A stretch of 64,000 bases of DNA from JAICMB01 sp963838885 (GCA_963838885.1 CAWITB010000027.1:114361-178360); one strand, 5' to 3'. Positions 43,340-53,340 are shown, counted from the stretch's first letter. The notes: generated from the sequence alone by a model not told the origin. Numbers and translations: made by a program.

Positions 43340-44394
43340 AGGACGCCGCGGAGCTGCTCGATCCACAACTCAAAATCGACGCGCTGCTTATCTCTTGGCT
43401 GCCCAATGTTCGCTACGTCACTGGGTTCACGGGCAGCAACGGCATGGTCCTGGTTACGCCGGATTCGACGACGCTGTTCACCGATCCGCGCTATACCATT
43501 CAAGCATCGGAGGAGAGTAGCGCTCGCGTGGCGATCGCCAAAGGGCCGCTGCTGCGCGCTGTTACCCAGGCGATCCGGCGCAGGCGCCTGAAACGGATCG
43601 GATTCGAAAAGAGCCGCCTCTCGTTTGAAAGTTGGCAGGCGCTGAAGGATGCGCTTCCGCTCGGCGCGGGATTGAAGCCGACCGCAAACGTCGTGGAAAA
43701 CCGGCGCATGATCAAGTCCGGCGAGGAGATTGCGCTCATCCGGACGTCGGTACAAACCAATTCCGAAGCTTTCGAAAGCGCGGTGAAAAGGATCCGGCCG
43801 GGCATGACGGAGCTGGACCTCGCCGCCGAGCTCGATTACCAAATGCGCCGCCGCGGGGCCGAGCAGCCCGCGTTTGAAACCATCGTCGCCTGCGGCGTCC
43901 GCACTGCCCTACCTCACGCCCGGCCGACGAAACAGGCCTTCCGAGATCGTGAACTAGTATTAATAGATATGGGAGCGACCCAGAACGGGTACGCCAGCGA
44001 TATGACGCGCATGGTGTTTCTTGGCGAACCCGAGTCGAAGACCCGCAAAATGTACGAAGCAGTCCTGCAGGCGCAGTTGGCGGCCATCGCGGCCGTGCGC
44101 CACGGGGTGGCGGCCGGAAGCGTCGATCGGGCGGCGCGCCGCAGCTTGCAAGCGAGCGGTCTCGAAAAAGAATTCGTACACTCCACCGGACACGGCCTGG
44201 GTCTTGAGATCCACGAAGCCCCGCGGCTCGGCAAGAAGGAGAAAATGCTACTCGCGGAGGGCATGGCCGTCACGATCGAGCCGGGAGCTTATGTTAAAGG
44301 ACTGGGCGGCGTGCGCATCGAAGACACGGTGTTGGTAACGGGCAAAGGGTGTGAAGTGCTGACGCCCACATCCAAGGAGCTAATGATTCGCTAG
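43336..44394 (+). CDS. M24-family Xaa-Pro aminopeptidase
   Basis: A 352-residue creatinase-fold peptidase removing N-terminal residues ahead of proline. The creatinase N-terminal domain (ISWLPNVRYVTGFTGSNGMVLV) is followed by the dinuclear metal site: D in LIDMGATQNGYASDMTR (two aspartates), H in STGHGLGLEIHEAP, E in TIEPGAYVKGLGGVRIEDTVLV (two glutamates). GTG 43336 overlaps the quinone oxidoreductase stop. The gene ends directly before accB, an arrangement seen in many bacteria where a proline peptidase (and often efp, missing here) precedes accBC. Confidence 0.93.
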   Translation: MKDAAELLDPQLKIDALLISWLPNVRYVTGFTGSNGMVLVTPDSTTLFTDPRYTIQASEESSARVAIAKGPLLRAVTQAIRRRRLKRIGFEKSRLSFESWQALKDALPLGAGLKPTANVVENRRMIKSGEEIALIRTSVQTNSEAFESAVKRIRPGMTELDLAAELDYQMRRRGAEQPAFETIVACGVRTALPHARPTKQAFRDRELVLIDMGATQNGYASDMTRMVFLGEPESKTRKMYEAVLQAQLAAIAAVRHGVAAGSVDRAARRSLQASGLEKEFVHSTGHGLGLEIHEAPRLGKKEKMLLAEGMAVTIEPGAYVKGLGGVRIEDTVLVTGKGCEVLTPTSKELMIR

Positions 44395-44862
44395 ATGTCG
44401 AATGAGATATCGAACGAGGATATAAAAGAGTTCGTGCGGCTGGCGGTGGAAAGCGGAGTCGCCGAAATCGAAGTCCAGCGCGGCGACAATCGCGTCAGAA
44501 TCCGCCGCACGCCGGACGCGCACGCGCCCCCGCCGCTCCCTGCGCAACCCGCGGCCGTGCGCGCATCCGAGGTGCAGATCGCGCCCGCCCCGCCTCCGCC
44601 CGCGACCGCTCCGCCGTCCAACGACTACATCGTCAAATCTCCAATCGTCGGCACTTACTACGATCAGGCCAACCCATCGTCGCCGCCCTTTGTCCGCGTA
44701 GGCGATACCGTCGAGCCTGGACAGGTCCTGTGCATTATCGAATCCATGAAGCTGATGAACGAGATCGAGTCCGAAGTGTCCGGCGTCGTTGTGAACAAGC
44801 TGATGGAGAGCGGCCGTCCCGTTGAATACGGAGAGGCGCTGTTCACCATCCGTCCCCGTTGA
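44395..44862 (+). CDS. accB: Biotin carboxyl carrier protein of acetyl-CoA carboxylase
   Basis: A 155-residue carrier whose lysine is biotinylated and shuttles carboxyl groups between AccC and AccAD. The N-terminal helices (EDIKEFVRLAVESGVAEIEVQRGDNRVRI) are followed by a flexible Ala/Pro linker (PPPLPAQPAAV, APPPPATAPPSND) and the biotinyl domain with VKSPIVGTYY and the lysine in IIESMKLMNEIESEV. The start follows the M24 peptidase stop with no gap and is 13 bases from accC. Confidence 0.95.
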   Translation: MSNEISNEDIKEFVRLAVESGVAEIEVQRGDNRVRIRRTPDAHAPPPLPAQPAAVRASEVQIAPAPPPPATAPPSNDYIVKSPIVGTYYDQANPSSPPFVRVGDTVEPGQVLCIIESMKLMNEIESEVSGVVVNKLMESGRPVEYGEALFTIRPR

Positions 44863-44875
44863 AGCCGCCGCCGAT

Positions 44876-46234
44876 ATGTTCCGCAAAATTCTGATCGCAA
44901 ACCGCGGCGAGATTGCGATCCGCGTCATCTGCGCCTGCAAAGACCTGGGGATCCGCACCGTGGCCGTATACTCCGAAGCGGACCGCCACGGGCTGCACGT
45001 ACGATTCGCCGATGAAGCCATCTGCATCGGCCCGGCGAAGAGCTCACGCAGCTATCTGGACATCCCGGCCGTCATCAGCGCCGCCGAAATTACCAACGTG
45101 GACGCTGTGCATCCGGGCTACGGCTTTCTGAGCGAGAACGCCGATTTCGCCGAGGTCTGCGAAACTTCGGGCCTAAGCTTTATCGGTCCCAAGCCGGACG
45201 TAATCCGCGCCATGGGGCTGAAGCAGCACGCGCGCAAGATCATCGGCGAATCCGGGATTCCGATTCTGCCCGGCTCGAAAGGCGTCCTGCGCACCGGCGA
45301 GGAGGCTATCGCCGAAGCGGCCGCAGCCGGTTATCCGGTGATGCTGAAGGCCTCGGCGGGCGGCGGTGGCCGCGGCATGCGCATTGTCCGCAATGACGCC
45401 GAGCTTCCCAACCTGTTCGCGCAGGCGCAGCAGGAGGCGCAGGCGTCCTTCTCGAATCCGGACCTCTATGTCGAGAAGTTGATCGAAGCGCCGCGCCATA
45501 TCGAATTCCAGGTGCTGGCCGACCAGCACGGTCACGTCGAGATTTTGGGCGAGCGGGAGTGCTCCATTCAGCGGCGCCATCAGAAGCTGCTCGAGGAGGC
45601 TCCCTCGCCGGTGGTTAGCCCGGAGCTGCGGCAGCGAATGTCGCAAGGTCTGTGCGAGGCCATGCGGCGCGCCGGCTATACCAACGCCGGCACGGTGGAG
45701 TTTCTGATGGACGAGAGGGGCGACCTCTATTTCATCGAGGTGAATGCGCGCGTGCAGGTGGAGCATCCCGTGACCGAGAGCGTCACCGGCGTCGATATCG
45801 TGAAGAGCCAGATCCTGATCGCCGCCGGATATCGCCTGGATGAAATATTGCGCGGCCCGATCGCGGTGCGCGGCCACGCCATCGAATGCCGCATCAACGC
45901 GGAGAACCCGGCGACGTTCGCGCCCTCGCCGGGCCGCATTACCGGATTGAATTTGCCCGGCGGCATCGGCGTTCGCGTGGATACCGCGGCGTACACCGAT
46001 GGCGTGATCCCACCCTATTACGATTCGCTGGTCGCGAAACTGATCGCTTACGGCGCCGACCGCGCCGAAGCTATAGTGCGCATGCGTCGCGCGCTGGAGA
46101 TGTTTGTGGTCGAGGGAATATACACGACAATCCCGCTGCACCAGCGCATTCTGATGGACGAAAATTTCATCGCCGGGCGGCTCGATACGAATTTTCTAGC
46201 GCGCATGAACGGAGCCAAAAGCAGCTCGGCATAA
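44876..46234 (+). CDS. accC: Biotin carboxylase subunit of acetyl-CoA carboxylase
   Basis: Carboxylates the biotin on AccB with bicarbonate and ATP, the committed step toward malonyl-CoA. The 452-residue product starts MFRKILIANRGEIAIRVI (ATG 44876), the true family N-terminus. It has the HPGYGFLSENADF biotin-carboxylase motif, the ATP-grasp glycine loop KASAGGGGRGMRI, the catalytic FIEVNARVQVEHPVTE with a paired glutamate, and a C-terminal ALEMFVVEGIYTTIPLH. Standard length. Last gene of the operon with the M24 peptidase and accB. Confidence 0.96.
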   Translation: MFRKILIANRGEIAIRVICACKDLGIRTVAVYSEADRHGLHVRFADEAICIGPAKSSRSYLDIPAVISAAEITNVDAVHPGYGFLSENADFAEVCETSGLSFIGPKPDVIRAMGLKQHARKIIGESGIPILPGSKGVLRTGEEAIAEAAAAGYPVMLKASAGGGGRGMRIVRNDAELPNLFAQAQQEAQASFSNPDLYVEKLIEAPRHIEFQVLADQHGHVEILGERECSIQRRHQKLLEEAPSPVVSPELRQRMSQGLCEAMRRAGYTNAGTVEFLMDERGDLYFIEVNARVQVEHPVTESVTGVDIVKSQILIAAGYRLDEILRGPIAVRGHAIECRINAENPATFAPSPGRITGLNLPGGIGVRVDTAAYTDGVIPPYYDSLVAKLIAYGADRAEAIVRMRRALEMFVVEGIYTTIPLHQRILMDENFIAGRLDTNFLARMNGAKSSSA

Positions 46235-46290
46235 AGGGGCTACGGAGCTAGTGGTCTTGATGCTGCCGAGATCGATTGCGAGAACCTGGT

Positions 46291-47043
46291 TCAAGAACGC
46301 CTTTGCTTGGCCGTTAACTCCAGAATGATATCGTAACGGTCTCCGCGAATGACGCTCTGCACGAACTCGAACGGCTTGCCGCCGGCAAGGCGGGTGACGC
46401 GCTCCACCGAGAAGACGGGCGAGGCGGGAGCGATGCCTAGAAGTTGCGCCGCCGACGCGTCCGCGGCCACTGCGCGATATGTCTCGCGCGCACTCGCTGG
46501 TTCCAGGCCGTACTGCGCGAGTAGCACCTCGTAGAGCGAGACGTTTTCAAGATCTTTCCCGGCCAGTTCAGGTACCAGAGCCAGCGGCAGGTGGGCCGTC
46601 TGGATTCCCATAGGCTCGCCGTCAGCCATACGGAGGCGCTTCAGGACGAACACCGGCTGGCTGTCACGAAGTTCCAGCGCCTCGATCACGCGCGGGTTGG
46701 CGGGGGTCACGGCCCGCTCGATCACGCGCGACGCCGCAGTCAGGCGATGGCGGCGCATTTCCTCGCTGAAGCTGGTCAGGTCGCGCGGCCCCTGGTCGAG
46801 CTTGGGTTTCGAAACGAAGGTGCCGCGTCCCTGTTCACGGCGGACATAACCCAGATCCGCCAGTTTTTGTAGCGCCTGCCGGACGGTGATCTTGCTGACG
46901 CCGAAACGCAGCGCGAGCTGGCTCTCGTTGGGAAGCTGCTGGCCCGATTGCCATTGGCCATTGTCAATTGCTTCGGCCAGGGCGCAGCGAATCTGATGGT
47001 AGAGGGCGACCGGAAGATCCTTGTTGAGCGGAGCTGTTGACAT
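46291..47043 (-). CDS. GntR/HutC-family transcriptional regulator with UTRA sensor
   Basis: A 250-residue regulator from ATG 47043 (MSTAPLNKDLPVALY). The winged helix-turn-helix is complete: LPNESQLALRFGVSKITVRQALQKLADLGYVRREQGRGTFV (about 42-82). The UTRA ligand domain follows (VIEALELRDSQPVFVLKRLRM, LAGKDLENVSLYEVL, LAGGKPFEFVQSVIRGDRYD). HutC-type regulators bind sugar phosphates, glucosamine-6-phosphate or histidine derivatives and release the operator. A perfect palindrome lies 7-22 bases upstream of its start, suggesting autoregulation. It is divergent from the beta-galactosidase and TonB-receptor genes, which are obvious candidates for control. Confidence 0.9.
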   Translation of the reverse strand: MSTAPLNKDLPVALYHQIRCALAEAIDNGQWQSGQQLPNESQLALRFGVSKITVRQALQKLADLGYVRREQGRGTFVSKPKLDQGPRDLTSFSEEMRRHRLTAASRVIERAVTPANPRVIEALELRDSQPVFVLKRLRMADGEPMGIQTAHLPLALVPELAGKDLENVSLYEVLLAQYGLEPASARETYRAVAADASAAQLLGIAPASPVFSVERVTRLAGGKPFEFVQSVIRGDRYDIILELTAKQRRS

Positions 47044-47049
47044 CAATAT

Positions 47050-47065
47050 ATTATGAGTACATAAT
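47050..47065. promoter_or_regulatory. Putative operator of the GntR-family regulator
   Basis: ATTATG-AGTA-CATAAT is a perfect inverted repeat with 6-bp arms around four bases. It sits between the start of the GntR/UTRA gene (47043) and the AT-rich region toward 47100, exactly where a repressor would block transcription. Arm spacing and AT-rich half-sites fit GntR-family dimers. Binding by this regulator is inferred from position only. Confidence 0.5.
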
Positions 47066-47520
47066 CTTCTAATACATGGCAAGCGCGTAGGGCTTTGACG
47101 ATATAGAATCCAGTTTTGTTTTTCTTATATGCGGATGCCCGGGGAAAAGAAGATCCTCTTACGTGGCGTTGAGATCGTTGCCGGCCTGCTCCGTGGCCAA
47201 ACTGTGATCCGCGACGGATACGAAGCCCAGTTGGAGATCCCAGGCAGGTGCGGGAACCGCGGGATACCACGCGCGCGCTGTCCAGCTTACCATTCATTTC
47301 CCGAATGGCCGTTTCTCCCCGGCGCGCGGCTGATTTTCCCGTCCCGTGGAACCGCTGATCACGAGCAGAATGTAGGACGCTCTGATGGTTGGTGGGATTG
47401 GGAAGGCTGCTGGGGCGCCAACCGGCTCCAGTCCCAGTTCCTGGACGTCGGCCAGCCTAACCAGGATAAGCGTCTGAGATCAAGCTCGATACTGGAATCA
47501 ATCTCGAGAGAGGTAAGCGT
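47066..47520 (+). other. Long leader or promoter region of the beta-galactosidase gene
   Basis: 455 bases without a supportable gene separate the GntR operator from the beta-galactosidase start. The frames that stay open here show no domain motif and unnatural composition. Near 47380-47460 several short GGTTGG/CCAACC and CCAG/CTGG pairs could form secondary structure. The stretch likely carries the promoter and a long untranslated leader. Confidence 0.3.
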
Positions 47521-49827
47521 ATGAGACGAGTCGCGATTACACTCGCAATTCTGACCAGCGCCTTCATCTTCCTGGGTCGCGCCCAAAACGCAGAGCCCTC
47601 GGCCGTGGAGCGAAGAGTGCCGCGTTTGTCCCAACCGCCCGACCTGATGATCTCGGTCTGGTACAACGGCGGAAAGGCGCGCGCGCCGATGCTTTCCCCG
47701 CTTACGGCGAGCTCCAGAGAGGAATGGCGGCGCGATCTCCAGCAAATTAAATCGCTCGGCTTCAACACGGTGCGCGGGTGGGTGGATTGGTCGCACAACG
47801 AACCGCAGGAGGGCCAATACAATTTCGACAACCTACGCATGCTCTTCGAACTCGCCCGCGAGGCGGGACTGCGGGTTTTTATCCAGGTTTACTCGGGATG
47901 GGATGGCTTCGGGTTCGCGCCGGACTGGGCGCATATCAAGTACCCGGATGCCTTCGAGAACGAAAACGGGATCAACGCCGTCGCGGCGCCGCCCTCCACG
48001 TCTTTTTATTCCGACCACAAGGGCGTGCAAAAAGCGATCCTGGCATTTATGACCGAGGCGGCCAAGGTTGCCGTCGCGTATCCCAACTTCTACGGCTGGG
48101 ATTTGTGGAGCGAACCGCGCGCCATGCGGCTGGTCGGACCGGAGACGCGGGTGCGCTATCGCCAATGGCTGAAAAACAAATATAAGACCCTCGACGCGCT
48201 GAATCTGGAGTGGTATGAAAATTACCCCAGTTGGGACGCCATATATCCCCAGCGCACCGGCGGCATCGGCACTTATGCGATGGACATGGACTGGCACGAT
48301 TTCATTGCCCAAAAAGGAGCCGAGGACATGGCCACGCAATATAGCGTGATTCGCCAGGTTGATAAGACGCACCTGATCACGTCTCACGCCTCACCGCCTT
48401 CGGTTTTCGGCGGGGGTTTGGATGATTTCCTAGAGGCGGGATCGCTCGATTACTACGGTTTGTCCGTCTATCCCCGCTATGTCGGCGAGCCGAACTTATG
48501 GCGCATGATCATGGGCGCCGATTTCTCCCGCTCCGCCAATAAAAAGAACGGCGGATTTTATGCGGGTGAATTTCAAGGCGGTTTTTCCACTAATTCCATG
48601 TCGGTCGGCGATCCGGTGACTGCGGACGATCAGCGCACCTGGATATGGTCGCTGATCGCCGCAGGCGCCAGAGGCATCAACATCTATGCATATTATGTGA
48701 TGTCCTCGGGCGTTGAGTCGGGCGGCTTCGGACTCATCGGCCTGGACGGCAAGGTGACGGAGCGGGCCAAGGGGCTGGGACAGATTGCGCGCTTCGCCGA
48801 GGAGAACAAGGCGCTGTTCGCAAAGTCCAGTCCGGCGGAGGCGCAGATCGCGCTGGTTTATAACCCCTCGGCGCAATATGTCGGCGGGGCGCGCGGCACT
48901 CCTGCCACGACTCCCACCGCAGGCGCCGGACGAGGACAAAGCGGCGCGTATTATCAGGCCTCGCTTACCGGCTATTACCGGGTATTTGCCGAAAATAATA
49001 TTCCGGTGGACTTCATCCACATTCAAGAGGTGGAATCCGCGGTCCTATCGCGGTACAAGCTGATTATCGTTCCCTGCCCCGTCGTCCTCACGCGCGAAGC
49101 CGCGGCCGGTTTGAAAAGGTATGTGGAGCAGGGCGGGTCCCTGGTATCGGAGGCGCGGCTCGCCTGGAATAGCGAACATGCTTATACCGCCTCGGTGATT
49201 CCCGGCATGGGGCTGAGCGAAGTATTTGGCATTCGGGAAACCAAGACCTTGACCAGAAGCCAAGTCCGGATCATCGTGGATGACAATTCCAATCCGGCGC
49301 TGGCGAAGCTGAACAGGGGCGACGACCTCCGGGGCGCCCAATTCGCCGAGTCCCTCGAGCTTTTGCCCGGCAGGGGGGCCAAAGCGCTGGCGCATCTGGA
49401 TGACAATACGCCGTGCATCACGGCTTCGGCTTACGGCAAGGGCCAAACCTTATTCGTCGGCTCTTTCCTGGGGCTCGCCAATCAACCTGAGTACCGCAAC
49501 GACAGCCAGTTTCTGCTCGGGCTGCTCGATTGGGCCAAGGTCTCCCGTCCCTTTAAGACCTCGCAGGACGGTCTCGATCCAGAAACGCCGGTCGAGGTGC
49601 GGTTGCAGAAGAACTCGGATGGCTATCTTCTGTTCGCCATCAATCATGGAAAAACGGGCAAGGCACTGACAGTGAATCTGGGCGTGGAAACGCCGGGGGA
49701 GTTTGCCGTGAACGAGATCCTTAGCGGACGCAGGGATCAGCACAGGTCCGCCGGCAACACGTTGACGTTCAGCAGCGAAATTCCGGCAAAGCAAGTCGAG
49801 ATCTGGGACATCCGGCGGGCAAGATAG
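47521..49827 (+). CDS. Secreted GH42-family beta-galactosidase-like glycoside hydrolase
   Basis: A 768-residue exported hydrolase with signal peptide VAITLAILTSAFIFLGRAQ. The TIM-barrel shows GH42 order: TVRGWVDWSHNEPQEGQYNFD near the N-terminus, acid/base glutamate in YGWDLWSEPRAM (about residue 198), and the nucleophile in FYAGEFQGGFSTN (about residue 350); RTWIWSLIAAGARGINIYAYYV follows. Residues about 440-620 form the trimerisation/GATase1-like domain (YKLIIVPCPVVLTREAAAGL, YVEQGGSLVSEARLA) and the C-terminus is a beta-sandwich. It cleaves beta-galactosides or other exo-linked sugars outside the cytoplasm. GAGAGG is eight bases before ATG 47521. The TonB receptor follows by 36 bases. Confidence 0.88.
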   Translation: MRRVAITLAILTSAFIFLGRAQNAEPSAVERRVPRLSQPPDLMISVWYNGGKARAPMLSPLTASSREEWRRDLQQIKSLGFNTVRGWVDWSHNEPQEGQYNFDNLRMLFELAREAGLRVFIQVYSGWDGFGFAPDWAHIKYPDAFENENGINAVAAPPSTSFYSDHKGVQKAILAFMTEAAKVAVAYPNFYGWDLWSEPRAMRLVGPETRVRYRQWLKNKYKTLDALNLEWYENYPSWDAIYPQRTGGIGTYAMDMDWHDFIAQKGAEDMATQYSVIRQVDKTHLITSHASPPSVFGGGLDDFLEAGSLDYYGLSVYPRYVGEPNLWRMIMGADFSRSANKKNGGFYAGEFQGGFSTNSMSVGDPVTADDQRTWIWSLIAAGARGINIYAYYVMSSGVESGGFGLIGLDGKVTERAKGLGQIARFAEENKALFAKSSPAEAQIALVYNPSAQYVGGARGTPATTPTAGAGRGQSGAYYQASLTGYYRVFAENNIPVDFIHIQEVESAVLSRYKLIIVPCPVVLTREAAAGLKRYVEQGGSLVSEARLAWNSEHAYTASVIPGMGLSEVFGIRETKTLTRSQVRIIVDDNSNPALAKLNRGDDLRGAQFAESLELLPGRGAKALAHLDDNTPCITASAYGKGQTLFVGSFLGLANQPEYRNDSQFLLGLLDWAKVSRPFKTSQDGLDPETPVEVRLQKNSDGYLLFAINHGKTGKALTVNLGVETPGEFAVNEILSGRRDQHRSAGNTLTFSSEIPAKQVEIWDIRRAR

Positions 49828-49863
49828 CCTGCCCTAACCCGGCCATCGTAGGAGGGAAAACAC

Positions 49864-52800
49864 ATGCGTATTCGAACGATAGCGATCCTGGGCGCCATAC
49901 TGCTCTTGTCTACGAAAATGTTCGGCCAGACTGTTTCCAGCAACCTCGTTGGAATCGTGACCGATCCGGCCAACGCTGTGATACCCGGCGCCGCCGTCCA
50001 GTTGACCTCCGATGCAACGGGTGAAATACGGAACGCCTCGTCAAATGAACTCGGCCTCTTTCGGTTTGTGGACCTGCAGGCGGGAAGTTACACCGTCACG
50101 ATCACGGTCCAGGGTTTCCGGACCCGCGTAATACGAGGCGTGAATCTTGCCTCCAGCGAGACGCGGGATTTAGGTCAAATCAGGCTTGAGATCGGCAGCG
50201 TCACCGAACAGTTGTCCGTGACCGCCCAGACCACGCCCGTGCAGACGGCCAGCAGCGAGAAATCCTCACTGGTGGAGGGATCGCAGCTCAATGACCTGGC
50301 TCTGCGGGGCCGTGATCTTTTCGGCTACATGCGCATGTTGCCGGGCGTTGTCGATACCACGGTGAACCGCGACGTTACCAGCGAAAACCAAATCACCGGC
50401 ATCACCATCAATGGAAATACCTCGGACATGCTCATGATGGTGGACGGCGTCATCAATCTCGATACGGGGTCGAATAGCACCACCGAGTACGAGCCTAACA
50501 TCGACGCCATCGAAGAGGTCAAGGTGCTCGGTTCTAACTACCAGGCCGAATATGGGCGTAACTCCGGGGGAACCATCTCGGTGCTGACCAAGAGCGGCAC
50601 GCGGCAGTTTCACGGCAGTGGCTGGTGGACGCACCGCCATGAAGAGTTCAACGCCAACGATTACTTTAACAATGTTACCGGGTTGCCCAGGCCGGTCTAT
50701 CGCTATAACGTCGCCGGATGGAGCCTGGGCGGTCCCCTGTATATACCCCGGTTTTTCAACACTTCGAAAAACAAGCTGTTCTTCTTCGCTTCCCAGGAAT
50801 ACACCCAACAGCATGTGAATCCGGGCGTCCAGACCCGGACCGTACCGACGGCGCTGGAGCGCACGGGCGATTTTTCGCAAAGTTTCGGCGGCAATGGCGC
50901 GCTCATCGTGATCAAGGATCCGAGCACGGGCGCTCCCTACCCCGGCAATATCATCCCGGCCTCGCAGATCAATCCTTACGGCCAGGCCATGCTCAACTTT
51001 ATACCGCTGCCGAACTTTAACCCCGCTCCGGGAAGCCTCTACTACCGCCAGGCAAACTTTCAGTCGGGCGCCAGCGCCGCACATCCCCGGCGCAACGACG
51101 TAGGCCGGGTCGACTGGTACCCGACGCCCAAGCTGAACGCGTATTTCCGTTGGATGCACGACGCCGACGACATGACCGTACTCTACCAAGGACTCCAGTG
51201 GAATTATGCGCCGATTGACCATGCGAACCCGGGACATGGTTATGCGGCCGTACTGAACTACATTTTCAGCCCGACCATGGTGAATCAGTTTACCTTCGGA
51301 AAGGGTTATACCATCTGGGCGTATTATGAGAAAGAACCCTCGCTGGTGGCCCGCTCACTCGCCGGTAATCCACCTGGACTATTCTCCATACCCAGCACGC
51401 CGAAAGGTTATGCATCGCCCTATCAGTCCGCGCCCGAGGTTGACAGCTTCGCAAATTACATTCCGACTGTGAGTTTTGGAAGCACTCCCGTCAACGCGGC
51501 AAGTTTTGGCGTGGGTCCTTACTCGGATTATGCCAATTGGAACGATATCTGGTCCATTAATGACAATTTGACGAAGATAGTGGGCAACCACAGCTTCAAA
51601 GCCGGCATCTACGCGGAATACAACTGGCACAATCAGGCCAGCGGAAATAATTACTTGGGCACCTTCAGCTTTGCACCGGATGCCAATAATCCTCTGAACA
51701 CCGGCAACGGTTTCGCCAACGCTTTGATTGGAGACTATGACAGCTTTACCCAAGCCAACGGCCGGACCATCAACCTCTTGGTTTATTGGGATACGGAGTG
51801 GTACGTTCAGGATAGCTGGCGCGTCAAGCGGCGGTTGACCTTGGAATACGGCCTCCGCTTCTACCATCAAACTCCCATTGTCAATCCCAATAACCTGTGG
51901 TCCTATTTCTCGCCGAGCTCTTATTCCGCGGCGGCAGTCCCCAGAATTTACATTCCCGGTTTCAATTCCGCGGGCCAGCGAGTGGCGGTCGATCCTGGGA
52001 GCGGCGCCACCGCGCCGCAGGCGGCCATCGGTCTGTTTGTGCCCAACACCGGCAATCCCGGCAACGGCATGTTAGTGGCGGGACAGAATGGAGTGCCGCT
52101 GAACACTTATACTCATATGCGCGTGGCGGTAGCGCCGCGCTTCGGTTTTGCTTATGACGTGTTCGGCAATGGCAAGACCGCCGTTCGCGGCGGCGCGGGC
52201 GTATTTTACAACCAGTTCAACGAGAATCGGGTTTCCGAAATGGGGGGCCAATCGCCGGTCGTATTCACCGCCTCGAGTTACTATGGCGCCATCAATTCCC
52301 TATCCAGCAGCACTGGACTGATCGGACCAACCAGCGTCTCATATCTAGCCGGCTCCGTGCCCATCGACCAAGTGCGCAATGCCAGCATTGGCATCCAGCA
52401 AAGCGTCGGCTTCGGGATGGTGCTGGACACCTCCTATGTGGGTAATTGGGGGTTGAACCAGCCCTGGACGGTCAACATCAACCCCATCCCGCTGGGCGCC
52501 GATTTCAACCCCAGGAATGCAGACCCCACCAAGCCCGGCGGCATACTCCCCTCAGCCCTGCTTCGCGTCAATTATCCGGGGTATCTCGACATCACTCCCT
52601 TTCAGTTTGGCGGCAAGACCAACTATAACTCCTTGCAGGTTAGTCTGCGGCGCCAATTCTCGAAAAATCTCGCGCTAGGCGCCGCCTATACGTGGTCCAA
52701 GAGTCTCGGCATGATTACTTTCGATCCCCTCGTTGCGAATAATTACGAGCGTAACTATGGGCCGCTAAGCACGGACCGTCCCCAACTCCTGGCGGTCAAC

Positions 52801-53340
52801 TTCATCTATTATCTGCCGCAGCCGGGACGCGCGCTGCACAATAAGGTTCTGGGCGCCGTCGCCGACGGCTGGATTCTTTCCGGTCTGGCCACCTTTTCGT
52901 CCGGCGCCCCATTTACGCCAGGCTTTACCAGCACGGTCGGAGCCGACATTACGGGATCGGCTTCGGAAACTCCCCGCATCAATGTCGTTGGCGATGCCAA
53001 TGCCGCGCCTGCAGTACCGGGCACTTACTTCAATACTGCGGCTTTCGCGGAACCCGCCGCAGGCACGATCGGCAACGCCGGCGTGGATATTCTGCGGCAG
53101 CACCCTTATTACAACTTCGATTTGGCGCTGGGGAAAACGGTGCCCATCGGCTTGGGCGAAAAGCGCGTGTTGAAACTTCGGCTCGAGGCCTACAACGCGT
53201 TTAACCACCCGGAGTTCACGAGCATCAACAGCACCGCGCAGTTCAACGGCGCCGGTATTCAGACCAACGCCTCTTTCGGTTTGCCTACGGCCGATCGCGG
53301 CCCGCGAATCCTTTCGCTCGATCTGCGCTTCCAGTTCTGA
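49864..53340 (+). CDS. TonB-dependent receptor-like outer-membrane protein with carboxypeptidase-regulatory-like domain
   Basis: A complete 1158-residue member of the same family as the partial gene at the left edge. Signal peptide TIAILGAILLLSTKMFGQ, then the regulatory beta-sandwich (NLVGIVTDPANAVIPGAAVQL, LFRFVDLQAGSYTVTI), a plug with LNDLALRGRDLFGYMRMLPGV and NYQAEYGRNSGGTISVLTKSG, and a long barrel ending RILSLDLRFQF with the terminal phenylalanine used for BAM insertion. A strong AGGAGGG site precedes ATG 49864. Position directly behind the GH42 enzyme, with the GntR/UTRA regulator upstream, suggests uptake of the galactoside oligomers that the enzyme handles; this is inference. Confidence 0.93.
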   Translation: MRIRTIAILGAILLLSTKMFGQTVSSNLVGIVTDPANAVIPGAAVQLTSDATGEIRNASSNELGLFRFVDLQAGSYTVTITVQGFRTRVIRGVNLASSETRDLGQIRLEIGSVTEQLSVTAQTTPVQTASSEKSSLVEGSQLNDLALRGRDLFGYMRMLPGVVDTTVNRDVTSENQITGITINGNTSDMLMMVDGVINLDTGSNSTTEYEPNIDAIEEVKVLGSNYQAEYGRNSGGTISVLTKSGTRQFHGSGWWTHRHEEFNANDYFNNVTGLPRPVYRYNVAGWSLGGPLYIPRFFNTSKNKLFFFASQEYTQQHVNPGVQTRTVPTALERTGDFSQSFGGNGALIVIKDPSTGAPYPGNIIPASQINPYGQAMLNFIPLPNFNPAPGSLYYRQANFQSGASAAHPRRNDVGRVDWYPTPKLNAYFRWMHDADDMTVLYQGLQWNYAPIDHANPGHGYAAVLNYIFSPTMVNQFTFGKGYTIWAYYEKEPSLVARSLAGNPPGLFSIPSTPKGYASPYQSAPEVDSFANYIPTVSFGSTPVNAASFGVGPYSDYANWNDIWSINDNLTKIVGNHSFKAGIYAEYNWHNQASGNNYLGTFSFAPDANNPLNTGNGFANALIGDYDSFTQANGRTINLLVYWDTEWYVQDSWRVKRRLTLEYGLRFYHQTPIVNPNNLWSYFSPSSYSAAAVPRIYIPGFNSAGQRVAVDPGSGATAPQAAIGLFVPNTGNPGNGMLVAGQNGVPLNTYTHMRVAVAPRFGFAYDVFGNGKTAVRGGAGVFYNQFNENRVSEMGGQSPVVFTASSYYGAINSLSSSTGLIGPTSVSYLAGSVPIDQVRNASIGIQQSVGFGMVLDTSYVGNWGLNQPWTVNINPIPLGADFNPRNADPTKPGGILPSALLRVNYPGYLDITPFQFGGKTNYNSLQVSLRRQFSKNLALGAAYTWSKSLGMITFDPLVANNYERNYGPLSTDRPQLLAVNFIYYLPQPGRALHNKVLGAVADGWILSGLATFSSGAPFTPGFTSTVGADITGSASETPRINVVGDANAAPAVPGTYFNTAAFAEPAAGTIGNAGVDILRQHPYYNFDLALGKTVPIGLGEKRVLKLRLEAYNAFNHPEFTSINSTAQFNGAGIQTNASFGLPTADRGPRILSLDLRFQF

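Noticed and set aside
47129..47524. 131-codon plus-strand frame before the beta-galactosidase gene
   Set aside because: Trp/Gly/Arg-rich without motif, overlapping the real start; treated as leader.
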